Positions 16,155 to 25,669 of a stretch of 64,000 nucleotides of DNA are shown here, piece by piece (position 1 is the stretch's first letter; the number at the start of each line of letters is the position of its first letter). The notes under the pieces were generated by a model. The model was not told where the DNA came from and ran no database searches. It saw only the letters and a list, made by a program, of their open reading frames with translations. Source of the DNA: Roseibium aggregatum. GTDB taxonomy: Bacteria; Pseudomonadota; Alphaproteobacteria; Rhizobiales; Stappiaceae. Location: the NCBI RefSeq assembly GCF_014692675.1, contig NZ_JABFCZ010000003.1, positions 124,001 to 188,000 of the forward strand, read 5' to 3'. Position numbers and translations under genes: made by a program.

Positions 16155-17550
16155 ACCGCAAGCCGAATCCCCTGCGAACGCGCCGGTCCGCCAGCGCTCC
16201 CTTGCCGGCCGGCTGGTGCTTGTTGCCGCGGTCTGGTCGACGCTTGCCCTCGTTATTGCCGGTTTCATTCTCGTCGGGCTTTACCGGGCCGCCGGGGAGC
16301 GTGCCTTCGACAGCCAGCTGGAAGTGCATCTGAACACGATCCTCGCCGAAATGGTTGCGCCCGATACGACCGGCGGCGCCACGCCCGGCGTGCAAAGGCC
16401 GGAAAATCTCCCCGAACCGCGCTTTTCCCTGCCCCTGTCCGGCTGGTACTGGACCGTCCGCAAGGCGGATTCGACCAATATCCTGTTCGCCTCGCCCTCG
16501 CTTGTCGGCGATCCGCTGGTCCTGCCGTCCATTGGCGACAAGGAAAGCCTGAGCGGTTTTGCGCAAGGACCCCGAAAGGAAGAGGTCCGCTTTCTGCAAA
16601 GCCGAATCACCATCGAGAATATTTCTTATGTGATTGCCGTGGCTGCCGAGACCGCCGGGTTCCGTGAGGAGGTCAGCCAGTTCGCGCGCCAGGTCGGCCT
16701 GACGCTGCTGGCCTTCGGTGCCGGGCTTGTCGGCGCGATTTTCCTGCAGGTGCGCGTGGGGCTCCGACCGCTGTCGCGGCTGCGGTCTTCCCTGTCCGCG
16801 GTGCGTATGGGCGATGCGGAAAGCATCGATGAAAACCTGCCGCGCGAAATCGCGCCGCTGGCGGTGGAACTCAATGCCCTGATCCTGTCGAACCGGGAGA
16901 TCGTGGAGCGTGCCCGTACACATGTCGGCAACCTGGCCCATGGCCTGAAAACGCCGCTATCGGTGATTGCCAACGAGGCGCGAGCCAACCCCGGACCGCT
17001 TGCCGACAAGGTCGGCGAACAGGCAGCCGTCATGTCGACCCAGATCCAGCATCATCTGGAGCGCGCGCGAATGGCGGCGCAGCGGCGGGTGATCGGCGTT
17101 TCCTGCGAGGTCGAACCTGTCCTGAGCCGCCTCGTGCGGGCGATGGACAAGATCTACCAGCGCCGCGGCATTGCGTTGCAATCGTCCGTGCCCGGCGGAA
17201 TCCGGTTCCGCGGCGAGCAGCAGGATCTGGAGGAAATGTCGGGCAATCTGATCGACAACGCCTGCAAGTGGGCATCCTCGCAGGTTTCGGTCACGGTTCG
17301 CCGGCTTCAGGAAGGCGGCTCGGCCCGGTCCCTGTTCGAGATTGTTGTCGAGGATGACGGCCCGGGTCTGAGCGAGGAGGAGCGCAAGGAGGCGGTCAAG
17401 CGCGGGCGCCGTCTGGACGAGACTGTCCCGGGAACGGGGCTCGGCCTGTCCATCGTGGCCGACCTGGCGGCTCTGTACGGCGGGCGGCTGGAGCTGGAAC
17501 GCGCCGGAATCGGAGGCCTGAAGACCCGTTTGGTACTTCCGGCCCTTTAA
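16144..17550 (+). CDS. feuQ: Sensor histidine kinase FeuQ
   Basis: The 468-residue membrane kinase has helices at about residues 23-45 and 180-200 flanking a periplasmic sensor region, then a HAMP-like linker. The phosphorylation site is His266 in VGNLAHGLKTPLSV, and the ATPase domain has NLIDNACKW, EDDGPGLS and GTGLGLSIV. The start is a TTG inside the last codons of feuP, with GAGAGG upstream, so translation is coupled. It should phosphorylate FeuP, possibly restrained by the small secreted protein encoded at 15136. Confidence 0.88.
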   Translation: MTAEPQAESPANAPVRQRSLAGRLVLVAAVWSTLALVIAGFILVGLYRAAGERAFDSQLEVHLNTILAEMVAPDTTGGATPGVQRPENLPEPRFSLPLSGWYWTVRKADSTNILFASPSLVGDPLVLPSIGDKESLSGFAQGPRKEEVRFLQSRITIENISYVIAVAAETAGFREEVSQFARQVGLTLLAFGAGLVGAIFLQVRVGLRPLSRLRSSLSAVRMGDAESIDENLPREIAPLAVELNALILSNREIVERARTHVGNLAHGLKTPLSVIANEARANPGPLADKVGEQAAVMSTQIQHHLERARMAAQRRVIGVSCEVEPVLSRLVRAMDKIYQRRGIALQSSVPGGIRFRGEQQDLEEMSGNLIDNACKWASSQVSVTVRRLQEGGSARSLFEIVVEDDGPGLSEEERKEAVKRGRRLDETVPGTGLGLSIVADLAALYGGRLELERAGIGGLKTRLVLPAL

Positions 17551-17703
17551 TTGAAACCCGCTCACGCCTATTTTAATTGAGGCGAAAGAAATATTGTGGC
17601 GAAGTTTTCCAGTTCTTGGCCAAGTTCAGCCATAAACATCGCCTAATTCAAGATCGCGGGCCGGGTGATTCGGCAAACCGGCCGTAGATCGACGGAGTGA
17701 TGC

Positions 17704-18147
17704 ATGCGCCTGCGCAACACATCGATACTCGTTCTTGTCCTGGCTGGCCTGACTGCCTGCAGCAGCACGCCTGGCACGGGAAGCCATGACCTTGGCTTCT
17801 GGGGCTCTTCCCTGGGCTCGCCGAATTCGGTCGGACGGAGCGAGGCAAGTGCTGCGATCGCGCTATTGCAGAGCAACGAGTTCGGCCAGTCGCTGGACCC
17901 CTCGGACCGCAGGGCCGCTGCCGAAGCCCAGCGGCGCGCACTGCGCGCCAATGGCGTCGGCGTGACGGTTTCCTGGGAGAATGACAAGACCGGCCGTAGC
18001 GGCCAGGTTCGCCCCGGTCCGGTCTATCAGGTCAACGATACCTCCTGCCGCGAATTTACCCATGAGATGACCCTCAACGGCTCCGTCATGACGGCGCGTG
18101 GCACCGCCTGCCAGGAGGAAGACGGCTCGTGGCGAACCCTGAGCTAA
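17704..18147 (+). CDS. RT0821/Lpp0805-type surface lipoprotein
   Basis: The 147-residue protein has a lipobox LTAC with Cys19, then a low-complexity Gly/Ser stretch. Its C-terminal domain (VSWENDKTGRSGQVRPGPVYQVNDTSCREFTHEM) resembles the RT0821/Lpp0805 group of outer-membrane lipoproteins. A structural or protective envelope role is likely. GGAG precedes the ATG. The gene appears monocistronic. Confidence 0.8.
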   Translation: MRLRNTSILVLVLAGLTACSSTPGTGSHDLGFWGSSLGSPNSVGRSEASAAIALLQSNEFGQSLDPSDRRAAAEAQRRALRANGVGVTVSWENDKTGRSGQVRPGPVYQVNDTSCREFTHEMTLNGSVMTARGTACQEEDGSWRTLS

Positions 18148-18356
18148 TCCGTTACGACAGCCTGGCTTTTTCGTAAAAATCGCTTGCATTTTTGGTAAAA
18201 CCGAACGGGCTGAACAGGGCGTTCCGTTAAGCTATTGCGCCAAAAGCAACTTTCAGCCCGACTTTGGGAAAGTGATAAGCATTCCTTCAACCATTGTTTA
18301 AGCGTTCTGCATTTAGGGTGCGATCTAATCGGAATCTTTCCGGCCGATCGCGGATC

Positions 18357-19832
18357 ATGACTGAAACGGAATTGCTGACAAACAAGATCACCACATACCT
18401 GCAGGGGCTAAGTCCGCAGGCGGTGGAAAATCTTGTCCGCAAACTGGAAAAATCCAGGGATTCCGGACTGAAAGATCCTCACCTCGAGCTGATTTTGGCC
18501 GCCTCCCTGAAGCTTCTGCGCAATCCGGACGATGCAGCCGCAGAGGTTTCGCGCGGCGGCATCCTTCGCCGTAACCAGGTTCAGCGGATGTTTTTCACGC
18601 CGCTGGAAGAGTTCCTGATCAACGAGAACCTTCCCAACCGCCAGGAAGGCCGGGTCTACCGGCCGAACCTGGATCGGGTCTGGCAATGGATCGGCCGGGA
18701 TGTGCTCCCCGGCGATGTCCGCCGGGTTCTGGAGGAGGCCGAGAAGGAAACGGTCAGCGAGGAACGGCTCGACAATTTCGTTCATGCCCTGCGCCGGCGG
18801 GCCGTCGACGCGGTCGGGTCCGCTCTTGAGCGCGTCGACCAGTCCGACAAGGATCGCCGCCGCCTGTCCATCGAGATGGGCGGTGAGCGCGGGATTGCGG
18901 ACCTGAAGGATATTCACAAGATTCTGGCCGCCGAACGCTGGCTGATGCCGTTCTTGAACATGGTTCCCGAAACCCTCAGCGAGAACCGCATCAAGGTCGA
19001 CACCGACGTGTTCAACCTGGTCGATAAATGCTCGGCGAAATATCCCGATCACATTTCGGTCGTCGCGGCCGCCCTTCTGGAACGGGCGGACACACCGTCC
19101 GCGCTTTGCACATTTGCCGGCCGGCTCGCCCGGACCAACGATCCGAAGCTGATCAGTTCCTCGCAATTTGCCCCTTTCGTCGACGTGGTCATGAGCGAGG
19201 CGGAACGGCTGAACGTTCTGGCGCTTGAGCACCGCAATCACAATCCGGATCCGGTCGCCTTTTCCCAGGCGCTGTCCGAATACCACAGCCTTGTGCGTGG
19301 CGTGGAACTGGACATGGACCTGTCGCAGACGGGCGACTGGCACAAGCGCCTGTCGGGAACCAAGCGCAATATTTCCGAAGTGGTGACCCGCGAACTGAAC
19401 AATGCCCACGGCGCCGTGCGCCGGGCGTTGCAGGTTCCCAAGTGGAGCAAGGACGGCACGCTCGATCAGGACAAGGTATCCATCGACGATGCGGTCCGGT
19501 CGTTGCGCGTGGTCGTCATGGTGCGAAACGCCTCGCAGACCTTTGCGGTCAACGATGTCGGCAAACGGACGCGCCAGGCGGTCGAGCAGACCCTGGAAAT
19601 CGTGACCCGGTCCCTGATTACGGATCTGGGCAAGACCGTCGGCAAGCAGAGAGAGGCCCATCTGTCCGCTGTCGATGTGGCGATCATGCTTTCCGAAATT
19701 TATTTCGGTGCGGATTATGCCGCACAGTTGCGCCGCAGCCGTCAGTCGGCACTGGCACGCATGCCGAAAGACGACGGTATGGCAAGCCTGCGCAAGCCGA
19801 GGCTCATCACCGCAGGCGGCGGAGCCCAATAG
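18357..19832 (+). CDS. Conserved-type hypothetical protein (491 aa)
   Basis: From the ATG at 18357 the product is a 491-residue soluble, mostly helical protein with no signal peptide, membrane helix or catalytic motif I can recognise. It contains many charged helices (LVRKLEKSRDSGLKD, RVLEEAEKETVSEERLDNF). The frame is open 63 bases further upstream, but I see no ribosome binding site there; the chosen start is also weak. It precedes the cytochrome c maturation operon by 90 bases and may be co-transcribed. I do not assign a function. Confidence 0.75.
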   Translation: MTETELLTNKITTYLQGLSPQAVENLVRKLEKSRDSGLKDPHLELILAASLKLLRNPDDAAAEVSRGGILRRNQVQRMFFTPLEEFLINENLPNRQEGRVYRPNLDRVWQWIGRDVLPGDVRRVLEEAEKETVSEERLDNFVHALRRRAVDAVGSALERVDQSDKDRRRLSIEMGGERGIADLKDIHKILAAERWLMPFLNMVPETLSENRIKVDTDVFNLVDKCSAKYPDHISVVAAALLERADTPSALCTFAGRLARTNDPKLISSSQFAPFVDVVMSEAERLNVLALEHRNHNPDPVAFSQALSEYHSLVRGVELDMDLSQTGDWHKRLSGTKRNISEVVTRELNNAHGAVRRALQVPKWSKDGTLDQDKVSIDDAVRSLRVVVMVRNASQTFAVNDVGKRTRQAVEQTLEIVTRSLITDLGKTVGKQREAHLSAVDVAIMLSEIYFGADYAAQLRRSRQSALARMPKDDGMASLRKPRLITAGGGAQ

Positions 19833-19922
19833 GTTCACTGGTAAGTTTGCGCCAGCCGCGACGGCAGGTCACATAACTGTGCGCTTGCCATTCTGCTCCG
19901 GCCAATGTCTATAGTGCTCCCC

Positions 19923-21374
19923 ATGACGCTTTGGATCCTAATCGCCGTGATGACGGCTGTCGCCGCTTTGTCCATCCTCGTGCCGATGTCGAGGAAACGG
20001 CCGCCGGAGGACGAGACTGTCGGGCAGACGGCCGATGAAGCCGTTTACCGCCAGCAACTTGACGAGGTCGAAAAAGACCTGGAACGCGGCCTGATCGATG
20101 ACGAGGCCGCGAATGCCGCGCGGACTGAAATTGCCCGCCGGTTGCTGGCTGCGCACGAGCGCGCGGAAAAGGCAGACGCCGCTCCGAAGGCCTCCTGGCC
20201 GCTGCGCTTCGGGCAGATCGTGGCCATTGCGGGTCTGCCGCTCGTCGCGCTCGGCGTTTATCTGTTCATCGGCTCGCCGGATCTTCCGGACCAGCCGCTT
20301 GCCGCCCGCATGTCAGCGCCGCCGCAGGACCAGTCGGTCGAAATGCTGGTGGCCCGTGTTGAAAAACACCTGGCTGAAAACCCCCAGGACGGCCAGGGCT
20401 GGGATGTGCTGGCGCCGGTCTACATGCGGCTCAACAAGCCCAGGGAAGCCGCGGGCGCCTATCAGCATGCCATCCGGCTGCTCGGCCCGAGCGTCCGGCG
20501 CATGACCGATTTGGGCGAAGCCCTGACCGTGGCCAATGACGGTATCGTTAGCGCCGATGCCCGAGGTGCGTTCGAGCAGGCCATAAAATTGGACAAAACC
20601 GCTGTTAAGCCGCGTTTCTTCATTGCTCTGGCGCTCGGCCAGGAAGGCAAGAAGGACGAAGCGATCGCCGCCTGGCAGGACCTGCTGAAGGATGCCGATC
20701 CGCGTGCGGCCTGGGTTCCGGTCGCACGGCAGAACCTGGCGGCTCTCGACGGCACGGTGCCGCCGATGGCCGAAAACCTGCCGGGCCCGAACCATGAGCA
20801 GATGGCCGCGGCCGCCGACATGAGCGCGGCGGACCGCAACCAGATGGTCGCCGGCATGGTGGGCCGGCTTGCCGAACGTCTCAATTCGCAAGGCGGCACA
20901 CCTGCGGAATGGGCTCGGCTGATACGGGCCTATACGGTGCTGGGCAAGAAGGACGAGGCGCAGGCTGCCTTGCAGAAGGCGTCGGCCGCATATGCCGGTG
21001 ATCCGGCCGCCATGGGGCAGATCGCGCAAATCGCGGGGCAGCTCGGCCTTGCAGCGCCTGAAGGCATGGCGCCGCCGATGGCTGAAAATCTGCCCGGGCC
21101 GAACCGCGAACAGATGGCCGCGGCCGCCGACATGAACGCGGCAGACCGCAACCAGATGATCGCGGGCATGGTGGGCAAGCTTGCCGATCGGCTCAATTCG
21201 GAGGGCGGCAGCCCTGCGGAATGGAGCCGGCTGATCCGGGCCTACACGGTGCTGGGCAAGAAGGATGAGGCACAGGCTGCCTTCAAACAGGCGTCGGCCG
21301 CATATGCCGATGATCCGGCTGCCCTCGGGCAGATCAAGGAAACTGCGGGGCAACTGGGGCTGAAAACGGAATAG
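19923..21374 (+). CDS. ccmI: Cytochrome c biogenesis protein CcmI (CycH)
   Basis: The 483-residue protein starts with a membrane helix (MTLWILIAVMTAVAALSILV), a cytoplasmic loop with the YRQQLDEVEKDLERGLID zipper typical of CcmI, and a second helix near residue 105. The rest is a periplasmic TPR region that holds apocytochrome c for haem ligation. It opens the ccmIEFH operon. The periplasmic part ends in two tandem copies of a roughly 104-residue unit (PPMAENLPGP... at 280 and 384), which makes the protein longer than many relatives. The ATG at 19923 fits the family start; an upstream ATG at 19905 is possible. Confidence 0.93.
   Translation: MTLWILIAVMTAVAALSILVPMSRKRPPEDETVGQTADEAVYRQQLDEVEKDLERGLIDDEAANAARTEIARRLLAAHERAEKADAAPKASWPLRFGQIVAIAGLPLVALGVYLFIGSPDLPDQPLAARMSAPPQDQSVEMLVARVEKHLAENPQDGQGWDVLAPVYMRLNKPREAAGAYQHAIRLLGPSVRRMTDLGEALTVANDGIVSADARGAFEQAIKLDKTAVKPRFFIALALGQEGKKDEAIAAWQDLLKDADPRAAWVPVARQNLAALDGTVPPMAENLPGPNHEQMAAAADMSAADRNQMVAGMVGRLAERLNSQGGTPAEWARLIRAYTVLGKKDEAQAALQKASAAYAGDPAAMGQIAQIAGQLGLAAPEGMAPPMAENLPGPNREQMAAAADMNAADRNQMIAGMVGKLADRLNSEGGSPAEWSRLIRAYTVLGKKDEAQAAFKQASAAYADDPAALGQIKETAGQLGLKTE
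20760..21371 (+). repeat. Tandem 312-bp duplication inside ccmI
   Basis: Two in-frame units of 312 bases each, starting at about 20760 and 21072, encode near-identical segments beginning PPMAENLPGPN and ending AGQLGL. By eye about four fifths of residues match, and the changes are scattered. The spacing was read from the two matching ATG codons at 20766 and 21078. Confidence 0.85.
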
Positions 21375-21447
21375 GCTTTAAGCCTTTGATGCTAGAGGGC
21401 CCTTGTCGCTGGGGGGGAGCGGCCGGGCTGGGACGGACGAACAGGAA

Positions 21448-21888
21448 ATGACGCGAAAACAACGACGCCTCACGCTGATCGGGATTGCCGGTGTGGTTCT
21501 GGCCGGCGCACTCGGATTGATCCTTTTTGCACTGAACGACCAGATCGTATTCTTCCAGTCGCCAACGGATATTGTTGAAAAGGGCGTCCCGCCCGGTCAG
21601 CGGATCCGTCTTGGCGGTCTGGTGGAAGACGGGTCCGTCGAGCGGTCCGGTGATGCCAATGTCCGCTTCAAGGTGACGGATACGGCCAACGCGGTTACGG
21701 TCACCTATACCGGGATCCTGCCGGATCTGTTCCGGGAAGGGCAGGGCGTTGTCACGGAAGGCACCGTGGGCCCCGACGGTGTATTCGTCGCCGACAGCGT
21801 TCTCGCCAAGCATGACGAGAATTACATGCCCAAGGAAGTGGCCGAGGCCCTGAAGAAGCAGGGCGTCTGGCAAGGCGCGCAAAATTAA
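21448..21888 (+). CDS. ccmE: Haem chaperone CcmE (CycJ)
   Basis: The 146-residue protein has an N-terminal membrane anchor (residues 8-27) and an OB-fold domain with [18 protein letters not shown]. The haem-attachment motif [10 protein letters not shown] has its histidine at about residue 121 and the following Tyr four residues on. It carries haem b covalently in the periplasm and hands it to the CcmF/H ligation complex. A purine-rich ACAGGAA precedes the ATG. It lies between ccmI and ccmF in the expected order. Confidence 0.95.
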   Translation: MTRKQRRLTLIGIAGVVLAGALGLILFALNDQIVFFQSPTDIVEKGVPPGQRIRLGGLVEDGSVERSGDANVRFKVTDTANAVTVTYTGILPDLFREGQGVVTEGTVGPDGVFVADSVLAKHDENYMPKEVAEALKKQGVWQGAQN

Positions 21889-21952
21889 TCTGGCGAATGA
21901 AAATCAGGCCTGCTGGCCTGGGTGAAAGTCCTTTCAGGACGCGGGAGAGCAC

Positions 21953-23944
21953 ATGATCGTAGAACTCGGACATTACGCCCTGGTACTGACCTTCGCGCTC
22001 GCGCTGGTGCAGTCGGTAGTGCCCGTCTGGGGCGCGCTGCGCGGTGACGACAGGCTGATGGCGATCGCGCCGCCGGTTTCCATCTTGATGTTTCTGTTGG
22101 TGCTGGTGTCTTTCGTCGCCCTGACGATTGCCTATGTGACATCCGATTTCTCGGTCGTGAACGTCTGGGAGAACTCTTACTCGGCCAAGCCGTTGCTCTA
22201 CAAGATCACCGGTGTCTGGGGCAATCACGAGGGTTCCGTCCTGCTCTGGGTGTTGATCCTGGTGTTCTTTGGCGGGCTTGTCGGCTATTTCGGCCGCAAC
22301 ATTCCGGCACCGCTGCGGGCAACCACCTTGAGCGTTCAGGCCTGGATCACCGCCGGCTTTACCCTGTTCATGCTGGCGACCTCCAATCCCTTCGCCCGTA
22401 TCGCCAATCCGCCGGTCGAGGGCAACGGCCTGAACCCGATCCTGCAGGACATCGGTCTGGCCGTCCATCCGCCGCTTCTATATGTCGGTTACGTGGGCTT
22501 TTCGATCACCTTTTCCTTCGCCGTCGCGGCCCTGATCCTCGGCCGTCTCGATGCGGCCTGGGCGCGGTGGGTCCGGCCATGGACGTTGCTTGCCTGGGTG
22601 TTCCTGACGCTCGGCATCGCCATGGGATCCTACTGGGCCTACTATGAGCTCGGCTGGGGTGGCTGGTGGTTCTGGGATCCGGTCGAGAACGCCTCCTTCA
22701 TGCCATGGCTTGCCGGGACCGCTCTTCTGCATTCCGCCATCGTCATGGAAAAGCGCGATGCCTTGAAGGTGTGGACGGTTCTTCTGGCGATCTTCACCTT
22801 CTCGCTGTCGCTGCTCGGCACCTTCCTGGTCCGCTCCGGCGTATTGACCTCGGTCCACGCCTTTGCGACCGACCCGGCGCGCGGCGTGTTCATCCTGGTG
22901 CTGTTGTGCCTGTTCATCGGCGGATCGCTGTCGCTTTACGCCTGGCGCGCGCCGGTACTGAAGCAGGGCGGTCTGTTTGCGCCGATCAGCCGCGAAGGCG
23001 CGCTGGTCTTCAACAACCTCTTCCTGACGGCAGCGGCGACCGCGGTGTTCGTCGGCACGCTTTATCCGTTGGCGCTCGATATCGTCACCGGTGACAAGAT
23101 TTCCGTCGGCGCGCCGTTCTTCAATCTGACCTTCGCGCCGCTGATGGTGCCGCTTCTGCTTGCCGTGCCTTTCGGTCCGGTCCTCGCCTGGAAGCGGGGC
23201 GACCTTCTGGCTGCCTGCCAGCGCCTCTACGCCGCCTTCGGCATTGCGATCCTCGCTGTCCTGTTCACGCTCTGGCTGTGGGGGGTGGAAAACGTCCTTG
23301 CCCCCCTCGGCGCCGGGCTCGCCGTGTGGATCATGGCCGGATCGGTGTCCGAGATCGTCACCCGCGTGAAGCTGTTCGAGATCGGCCCGTCCCGCGCCCT
23401 CAGCCGGCTGTGGGGACTTCCCGGCTCGGCCTGGGGCACCGCCGTCGCCCATTTCGGCGTCGGCATTACCGTGCTCGGCATCGTCACCGCGTCGGCGTTC
23501 CAGGAAGAACGCATCCAGACGATGCATCCCGGCGAGTCGGTCGAACTGCACCATTTCGAAGTCACTTTCGATGGATCGGCACCGCGTACCGGTCCCAACT
23601 ACACCGAGGACGTCGGCCATTTCACCGTTCGTAGCGGCGGCGTCGAGGTCGCGGCGATGGATCCGTCGAAACGGATCTATACGGCGCGGAAGATGCCGAC
23701 CACGGAATCGGCCATTCTGACCTCCGGCCTGTCGCAGCTTTATCTCTCCCTCGGAGAGGTTCACCAGGACGGCAGCATGGACGTGCGCGTCTATTACAAG
23801 CCGCTGGTGACCTTGATTTGGGGCGGCTGCCTGATCATGGCGTTCGGCGGGATGCTGTCGATTGCGGACCGCCGTTTGCGGGTGGGGGCGCCGAAACCGG
23901 CGGCCAGACGCAAAATGCCTTCAGCACCGGCGCCGGCGGAGTGA
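21953..23944 (+). CDS. ccmF: Haem lyase subunit CcmF (CycK)
   Basis: The 663-residue integral membrane protein has many helices and the tryptophan-rich haem-handling motif WGGWWFWDPVENASFMPWL at about residues 232-250. The flanking histidines typical of the family are in NHEGSVLLWVL and HPPLLYVGYVG. With CcmH and CcmI it ligates haem to apocytochrome c in the periplasm. The length is normal. It ends six bases before the ccmH start. Confidence 0.96.
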   Translation: MIVELGHYALVLTFALALVQSVVPVWGALRGDDRLMAIAPPVSILMFLLVLVSFVALTIAYVTSDFSVVNVWENSYSAKPLLYKITGVWGNHEGSVLLWVLILVFFGGLVGYFGRNIPAPLRATTLSVQAWITAGFTLFMLATSNPFARIANPPVEGNGLNPILQDIGLAVHPPLLYVGYVGFSITFSFAVAALILGRLDAAWARWVRPWTLLAWVFLTLGIAMGSYWAYYELGWGGWWFWDPVENASFMPWLAGTALLHSAIVMEKRDALKVWTVLLAIFTFSLSLLGTFLVRSGVLTSVHAFATDPARGVFILVLLCLFIGGSLSLYAWRAPVLKQGGLFAPISREGALVFNNLFLTAAATAVFVGTLYPLALDIVTGDKISVGAPFFNLTFAPLMVPLLLAVPFGPVLAWKRGDLLAACQRLYAAFGIAILAVLFTLWLWGVENVLAPLGAGLAVWIMAGSVSEIVTRVKLFEIGPSRALSRLWGLPGSAWGTAVAHFGVGITVLGIVTASAFQEERIQTMHPGESVELHHFEVTFDGSAPRTGPNYTEDVGHFTVRSGGVEVAAMDPSKRIYTARKMPTTESAILTSGLSQLYLSLGEVHQDGSMDVRVYYKPLVTLIWGGCLIMAFGGMLSIADRRLRVGAPKPAARRKMPSAPAPAE

Positions 23945-23949
23945 GCAAA

Positions 23950-24450
23950 ATGTCCCTGAGATCCCTGCCGACACAGGTCTTCGCCGGATTGTTGCTGATT
24001 GTCTCGTTCATCGGGCCCGCCCTGGCGGTGGCGCCTGACGAGGTTCTGGACGACCCGGCGCTTGAGGCCCGCGCGCGTGCGCTGTCGGCTCACCTCCGCT
24101 GTATGGTGTGTCAGAACCAGTCCATCGACGACAGCGATGCGCCGCTTGCCAAGGATCTCAGGATCCTGCTGCGCGAGCGTCTTGTGGCCGGTGACACGGA
24201 CGAACAGGTGGTTGACTATCTCGTCGACCGCTACGGCGAATTCGTGCTGCTGAAGCCGCGCTTCGCGCTTCACAATCTCATCCTCTGGGCGGCAGCACCC
24301 GTCGCGCTGATTGCCGGACTGATCGGGATATTCCTGGCTGTCAGGAGGCGCAAGGCCGCGTCCGGCACCCTTGCGTCCCAGCCCCTGAGCGAGGATGAAA
24401 AGGCGCGTCTCGACGCGCTTTTGAAAGACGGCAGCCCTGACAAGGTCTGA
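23950..24450 (+). CDS. ccmH: Cytochrome c maturation thiol protein CcmH (CycL)
   Basis: The 166-residue protein has a signal peptide, the redox motif RCMVCQNQSI at about residues 50-59, a three-helix domain, and a C-terminal membrane helix followed by a basic tail. It reduces the CXXCH cysteines of apocytochrome c for haem ligation. GGAG from the end of ccmF serves as its binding site. It is the last gene of the operon. The next gene converges on it, whereas in the rhizobial arrangement I know degP follows soon after. Confidence 0.94.
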   Translation: MSLRSLPTQVFAGLLLIVSFIGPALAVAPDEVLDDPALEARARALSAHLRCMVCQNQSIDDSDAPLAKDLRILLRERLVAGDTDEQVVDYLVDRYGEFVLLKPRFALHNLILWAAAPVALIAGLIGIFLAVRRRKAASGTLASQPLSEDEKARLDALLKDGSPDKV

Positions 24451-24466
24451 CCCCAGGAGGCGGACT

Positions 24467-25462
24467 CTAGGCGGCTTCGGCCTGCCGGTTTTGCAGCTTG
24501 AATTTCAGGAGGCCGAGCAGGCGCTTGGCGTCTGTCGGGTCGAGAACGTGGTAGTTCGTGACCCACTTGCTGCCCGTCGATTCGGGAAATTTCAGGTGAT
24601 TGCAGCGCGCCTTGCAGATCAGGGCATATTCGCCGTCCGGAATGCCGATGGCGCGGCACAGGGTGGCAATTCCCGTTGAATCGTAGCGGATCATCATGTT
24701 GATCACATGCGTGTGGTCCAGTCCCGAAGCGACGGACAGAAGAACCGTGACGTCATAGAGGTTCTTTTCGAACGCCAGTTGGGAAATCGCCTTGTTGAGC
24801 GTCACGTGCCCCTGGCGGATGCCGGCGATCCATTGGCGGACATCAATGCGCGCTTCCTTTTTCTCCAGCGGTTCACCGGCCATGATTTCTTCCGGGTCGC
24901 GGAACAGATCGTGGATCAGCTCCTCGTTGGACTTGCGCAGGTGACGGATCCGCTCGCCCATCTGTTTTGGCAGTTCCTTGATGACCTTTTCGAAATCCTC
25001 CAGGGACATGTCGGCCCCCAGATTGGCGGCCAGGGACTTCTTGACTTCCTTGCTGCCCCGCTCGACCAGCTTCTTCGAGACGCTGGCATCCAGCTGCTCC
25101 CTCTTGGAAAGCGCGAGCAGATGCCCCTGGCTCTGGGTCGAGGCGATCTGAATCAGGTGGGCGTCCTGCAGAGCCTTTGAACGCTCCAGAAACGGTTTGG
25201 CGATGGCCAGATTTTCCTGGGCCAGCTTGAAAGCCAGATTGGCCGAGGTAGCCTTTACATTCGACAGGCGTTCGGAGATCTTCTGCTTGTCATCCTCATC
25301 GAGGGTGTCGAAGACCCCTTCAAGAAGCTCGTTGAACGTGGCGATTTCTTCGGGCCGGTTCTTGTGTGCCCGTGCAGCAAAGAGTTCGGTCACATGGTCC
25401 ACGAGTTGACGGCGCTTCGTCGTGGAGCTGTCCTTTGCAAGTTCAATCAAAGCGTCGAGCAT
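24467..25462 (-). CDS. DUF2336 family protein, copy 1 of a local pair
   Basis: The 331-residue protein starts MLDALIELAKDSSTTKRRQL and is helical throughout, with the DUF2336-type repeats (LLALSKREQLDASVSKKLVERGSKEVKKSLAANLGA). No membrane segment or catalytic motif is seen. It is clearly paralogous to the gene at 26935-28014: both begin ML.(A/S)L..LAK(D/E)SS..KRR and share SKREHL/SKREQL and a Cys-containing KARC..L C-terminal segment. The function is unknown. The start site is weak (CTGACA before the ATG). Confidence 0.8.
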   Translation of the reverse strand: MLDALIELAKDSSTTKRRQLVDHVTELFAARAHKNRPEEIATFNELLEGVFDTLDEDDKQKISERLSNVKATSANLAFKLAQENLAIAKPFLERSKALQDAHLIQIASTQSQGHLLALSKREQLDASVSKKLVERGSKEVKKSLAANLGADMSLEDFEKVIKELPKQMGERIRHLRKSNEELIHDLFRDPEEIMAGEPLEKKEARIDVRQWIAGIRQGHVTLNKAISQLAFEKNLYDVTVLLSVASGLDHTHVINMMIRYDSTGIATLCRAIGIPDGEYALICKARCNHLKFPESTGSKWVTNYHVLDPTDAKRLLGLLKFKLQNRQAEAA

Positions 25463-25669
25463 TGTCAGGCCGTTCCGAGGTTTTGCTGATTATGTCTCGG
25501 AAAGTCTTCACATTCGCCTAATAAATAAAAATTCTAGCATGTTATTTGTTCGCTCTTGCGAATGTACAACTTCCCAAGCGTCATCAATTGTCGCCGGTTT
25601 CGTCGATTGCGCGATATGCTCCAAGAGAACGAAACCGGCCCCGATAAGGACCAGTCAGGAGAGGATCGA

